Position numbers and translations under genes: made by a program. A stretch of 64,000 nucleotides of DNA from positions 5,472 through 69,471 of the forward strand of contig DATDIL010000143.1 in assembly GCA_036521075.1 (NCBI GenBank), written 5' to 3'. The notes beneath the pieces are model-generated. The model worked only from the letters and a program-made list of their open reading frames with translations. It made no database searches and was not told where the DNA came from. Positions within the stretch are counted from its first letter, which is position 1; each line of letters starts with the position of its first letter. This document shows, one piece after another, positions 61,318 to 64,000 of the stretch. The stretch comes from DAIDKA01 sp036521075. Its GTDB lineage: Bacteria; Pseudomonadota; Gammaproteobacteria; Steroidobacterales; Steroidobacteraceae.

Positions 61318-62233
61318 TGATTCCTTCGAATAAAGGCGAGGAGAGATACCGCTCGCCGGTGTCCGGCAGCATTGCGAGAATCACTGTGCCCTGGGGCGCT
61401 GCGGCGGCAATTTTCAACGCCGCCGCGACGGTCGCGCCCGAAGAGATACCGCAGAAAATACCCTCGCGACCGGCGAGCGCCCGTGCCTGCGCCATGGCCT
61501 CGGCATCCGACACCGTGACGATGCGATGTGCCACTTCGCGGTTCAGCACTGCCGGCAAGAAGTCCGGGGTCCAGCCCTGGATCTTGTGGGGCGTGAAGGG
61601 TTTGCCCGACAGCAGCGACGCGTTCTCGGGCTCGGCCGCAATGACTTGGGTCTCCGGGCGCGCCAGGCGCAGCATTTCGCCGACCCCGGTGAGCGTTCCG
61701 CCGGTTCCCCAGCCGCTGACGAAGTAGTCCAGGCGCTTGCCGGCGAAATCGGACAGGATTTCCGCGCCGGTGGTGTTGCGGTGATAGGCCGGGTTTGCCG
61801 GGCTATCGAACTGGCGGGCCAGGTACCAACCGTGCTTTTCGGCCAGCTCGCGAGCCTTGCCCACCATGCCTCCGCTGCGCGCTGCGGCCGGCGTGAGAAT
61901 CACCTTCGCGCCCAGCATGCGCATGATGCGCCGGCGCTCGACGGAGAATGACTCCACCATGACGGCGACGAACGGGTAACCCTTGGCCGCACACACCATG
62001 GCCAGCGCGATACCGGTATTGCCCGAAGTGGCTTCGATCACGGTCTGGCCGGGCTTGAGCACCCCGCGCGCCTCGGCATCCTCGATCAGCGCAATGGCGA
62101 GGCGATCCTTGACCGAGGAGAGCGGATTGAAGAATTCGCACTTGGCGTACAAGGTGACCGTGGCGGGTGCGAGGCGCCGGATGCGCACGATGGGCGTGCA
62201 GCCGATGGTCCCCAGAATGCTGTCGTAGATCAT
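61292..62233 (-). CDS. Cysteine synthase (PLP-dependent)
   Basis: 313 residues. PLP lysine in NPLSSVKDRLA, phosphate loop EATSGNTGIALA and GWGTGGTLTGVG, sulfide-binding region near GISSGATV. CysK/CysM family; makes cysteine from an O-acylserine and sulfide. Its last bases overlap the start of the metX-like gene, so the two form a coupled pair. Confidence 0.93.
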   Translation of the reverse strand: MIYDSILGTIGCTPIVRIRRLAPATVTLYAKCEFFNPLSSVKDRLAIALIEDAEARGVLKPGQTVIEATSGNTGIALAMVCAAKGYPFVAVMVESFSVERRRIMRMLGAKVILTPAAARSGGMVGKARELAEKHGWYLARQFDSPANPAYHRNTTGAEILSDFAGKRLDYFVSGWGTGGTLTGVGEMLRLARPETQVIAAEPENASLLSGKPFTPHKIQGWTPDFLPAVLNREVAHRIVTVSDAEAMAQARALAGREGIFCGISSGATVAAALKIAAAAPQGTVILAMLPDTGERYLSSPLFEGISDGGDPEP

Positions 62234-62290
62234 GCGGATACCTCGGTTAGGCTAGTATTCCAGTGCCTGGCCCTTGGCGGGGTCGCAATA

Positions 62291-63202
62291 GTGCCATGCC
62301 CCGAGCGGCGCCGGCTAAGAACCGATCTCTTTGTGCTAAGACTGCAAAAATTGCTGGCCGGCGCCGGCCACGGATCGCGCCGCGCCATCGAGGAGTGGAT
62401 CCGTGCCGGCCGGCTCACCGTCAACGGCAAGCTGGCGCAGCTGGGTGATCGGGCGGGGCCCGGCGACGATATCCGTCTCGACGGCAAAGCGCTTAGTACC
62501 GGCGTTAGTGGTGCGAGCCATGCCGTCCTTGTCTATAACAAGCCCTTGGGGGAGGTCACCACCCGCAGCGATCCGCAGGGCCGAGCGACGGTATTCGATC
62601 GGCTGCCGGCCCCGCCGCAGGGTCGCTGGATTGTCGTCGGACGCCTGGATTTCATGACCTCGGGGCTGCTCCTGTTCACCACGGACGGAGAGCTCGCGCA
62701 TTGCCTGATGCACCCTTCGGCGCAGGTCGATCGCGAATATCTGGTGCGCTCGCGGGACATACTCACCGCCGCGCAAATCGCCTTGCTGCACGCCGGCGTG
62801 AGGCTCGAGGATGGCGATGCGCGTTTCGACAGCCTCTCGCAGACCCGCATCGAGGGCACGCATGCCTGGTATCGCGTGGTGCTGCGCGAGGGGCGCAATC
62901 GCGAAGTACGACGTCTGTGGCAGGCTGCCGGCAGCGAAGTCAGCCGTCTGCTGCGTATCCGCTACGGCCCGGTGCAATTGCCGCGTGATCTGGCAGCTGG
63001 CAGCTGGCAGCTGCTGGCGCCGACAACTCACGCGCAATTGCTGCTCGCGGCTGCCAAGGCAACCAGAATGGGCGCGGCGGGTTCGGGCGCCGCTGCCGCC
63101 AGTGCTACGGGCCCGGCACTCGCCCCGCCCATACCGGCTCCCGATGAGCCCGCCGTGTGGCAGGCCGCGCGCGCCCGGCGTCGCGACAAGCGTCAGGTCT
63201 GA
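62291..63202 (+). CDS. rluB: RsuA/RluB-type pseudouridine synthase
   Basis: 303 residues from GTG 62291; GTG 62333 would remove a non-conserved start. S4 RNA-binding domain (LRLQKLLAGAGHGSRRAIEEWIRAGRLTVNG), catalytic domain with GRLDFMTSGLLLFTTDG (catalytic Asp) and REGRNREVRRLW. A basic Ala/Gly-rich tail ends in RARRRDKRQV. By pattern RluB (23S rRNA U2605); RsuA/RluE are less likely. Confidence 0.9.
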   Translation: MPCPERRRLRTDLFVLRLQKLLAGAGHGSRRAIEEWIRAGRLTVNGKLAQLGDRAGPGDDIRLDGKALSTGVSGASHAVLVYNKPLGEVTTRSDPQGRATVFDRLPAPPQGRWIVVGRLDFMTSGLLLFTTDGELAHCLMHPSAQVDREYLVRSRDILTAAQIALLHAGVRLEDGDARFDSLSQTRIEGTHAWYRVVLREGRNREVRRLWQAAGSEVSRLLRIRYGPVQLPRDLAAGSWQLLAPTTHAQLLLAAAKATRMGAAGSGAAAASATGPALAPPIPAPDEPAVWQAARARRRDKRQV

Positions 63203-63422
63203 GCCGGGACTCGGGAAGACGGGTCGATCCAGTCGATATATTCGGGAAAAACGCCAATCTCGGTGGCGATCCGGTGAGTGTACACAGGCGCCGCAAGGCC
63301 GCACGAGCGCCTTTCGGATTACCGCCCTTGTCTATTTTTGAGAGCGCTGGCGGGCGCGCAGTCGGCGGACCATTCGCGGCCGGCGAACCCTCCGAGCGTA
63401 GAAAATTTACCTGTCCGGCGCA

Positions 63423-63451
63423 TTGACACCCCCGCGGGTGGAAATCAGAAT
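63423..63451 (+). promoter_or_regulatory. Promoter of the tRNA-Tyr/Gly/Thr-tuf operon
   Basis: Consensus TTGACA (63423-63428) and CAGAAT (63446-63451), spacer exactly 17 bases. The transcript would begin near 63458, 11 bases before tRNA-Tyr. Confidence 0.65.
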
Positions 63452-63468
63452 ACGCGGCTCGTTTTCGC

Positions 63469-63554
63469 GGAGGGGTACCCAAGCGGCCAACGGGAGCAGA
63501 CTGTAAATCTGCCGGCTTACGCCTTCGTAGGTTCGAATCCTACCCCCTCCACCA
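63469..63554 (+). tRNA. tRNA-Tyr (GTA anticodon)
   Basis: 86 bases with a long variable arm. Acceptor GGAGGGG pairs with CCCCTCC, anticodon GTA at 63503-63505, T-loop GGTTCGAATCC, encoded CCA. Confidence 0.97.
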
Positions 63555-63603
63555 TAACGGAAGGGCCGAGGGGTTCAGACGAAGCAGGTTGCGGTTGCCA
63601 TCG

Positions 63604-63677
<74 letters not shown>

Positions 63678-63737
63678 TCGTGAACGAATGAATTAGGAGC
63701 TGAGTGGGCCGTCGGGCGCTCTCAGTGACGCAGTTCC

Positions 63738-63813
63738 GCTGACGTAGCTCAGTTGGTAGAGCACGTCCTTGGTAAGGACGAGGTCACCGGTTCGATCCCG
63801 GTCGTCAGCTCCA
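63738..63813 (+). tRNA. tRNA-Thr (GGT anticodon)
   Basis: 76 bases. Acceptor GCTGACG pairs with CGTCAGC, anticodon GGT at 63771-63773, T-loop GGTTCGATCCC, encoded CCA. 47 bases before tuf, the standard gammaproteobacterial order. Confidence 0.97.
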
Positions 63814-63860
63814 TGTATTTGGTGTCTTGAGCAAAAGTAGTCGCGCTAGAGGTTGTAGTC

Positions 63861-64000
63861 ATGTCGAAAGAGAAATTTGAACGCAACAAGCCGCACGTAA
63901 ACGTGGGGACGATCGGTCATGTGGACCACGGCAAGACGACGCTGACGGCGGCGTTGACGAAGGTGATGGCGGAGACTTACGGCGGTCAGTTCATGGCGTA
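63861..64000 (+). CDS. tuf: Elongation factor Tu, 3'-truncated by the window edge
   Basis: The first 46 codons are present: SKEKFERNKPHVNVGTIGHVDHGKTTLTAAL, with the GHVDHGKT P-loop. GTPase that brings aminoacyl-tRNA to the ribosome. Likely co-transcribed with the three upstream tRNAs. Confidence 0.98.
   Translation, partial: MSKEKFERNKPHVNVGTIGHVDHGKTTLTAALTKVMAETYGGQFMA

Overview
This 64-kb GC-rich window looks like chromosome from a free-living gammaproteobacterium. The closest style I can suggest is Steroidobacteraceae, Nevskiales or Xanthomonadales. The left edge is birA-coaX-(SPOR protein)-tRNA-Thr(TGT) and the right edge is tRNA-Tyr, tRNA-Gly, tRNA-Thr(GGT), tuf. In Escherichia coli and many relatives these two edges are neighbours (birA-coaA-thrU-tyrU-glyT-thrT-tufB), so about 61 kb sits inside what is usually one compact locus. 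The family mix (DUF1592/DUF1552 pair, TIGR03435/DUF3738 domain, CadC-like regulators, Bacteroidetes/Xanthomonas-type PdxJ) is typical of soil or freshwater oligotrophs. No phage, transposase, integrase or CRISPR array was seen.

Layout. 1-2.5 kb: biotin and CoA genes and a tRNA. 2.7-10.5 kb: loosely packed accessory region with a ChaN-like protein, an ankyrin/serine-hydrolase fusion, a frameshifted outer-membrane barrel gene, a pdxJ paralogue and an esterase. 10.8-16.7 kb: two acyltransferase-3 membrane proteins, a 4-OT-like tautomerase divergent from a CadC/TolB/TPR regulator, and an ECF sigma/anti-sigma operon. 16.8-18.8 kb: lemA with two TPM-domain genes. 18.8-22.3 kb: two membrane proteins, a winged-helix regulator and an ABC-2 exporter behind a palindromic putative operator. 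22.4-24.5 kb: a BlaI repressor and a BlaR1-like M56 protease fused to a DUF3738 domain, behind a 28-bp dyad.

24.6-30.6 kb: DsbA-like protein, then a molybdenum hydroxylase operon (Tat-exported 2Fe-2S subunit, Mo subunit, FAD subunit with a Cys-rich insertion, a 49-residue membrane protein, cytochrome b561, and an unknown protein). 30.6-35.4 kb: GST, RcnB-like protein with RPNEA repeats, dual-receiver protein, a decayed MocR gene, DUF2909 and small membrane proteins. 35.7-41.9 kb: a tightly coupled envelope operon of unknown function (ankyrin protein, metallo-beta-lactamase-fold protein, DUF1592 di-haem-motif protein, DUF1552 protein). 42-47.6 kb: small enzymes including a type II peptidyl-tRNA hydrolase.

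47.7-64 kb is more core-like: Fur-type site, bfd and bfr; minCDE; AI-2E family permease; LysR/pirin divergent pair; PAP2 phosphatase; motAB with a convergent PilZ gene; a second lemA paired with an M48 protease; an overlapping metX-cysteine synthase pair; an RluB-type pseudouridine synthase; then the tRNA cluster and tuf. The best candidates for undescribed biology are the four-gene ankyrin/MBL/DUF1592/DUF1552 operon, the BlaI/BlaR1-DUF3738 circuit with its dyad, and the cytochrome-linked molybdoenzyme operon.
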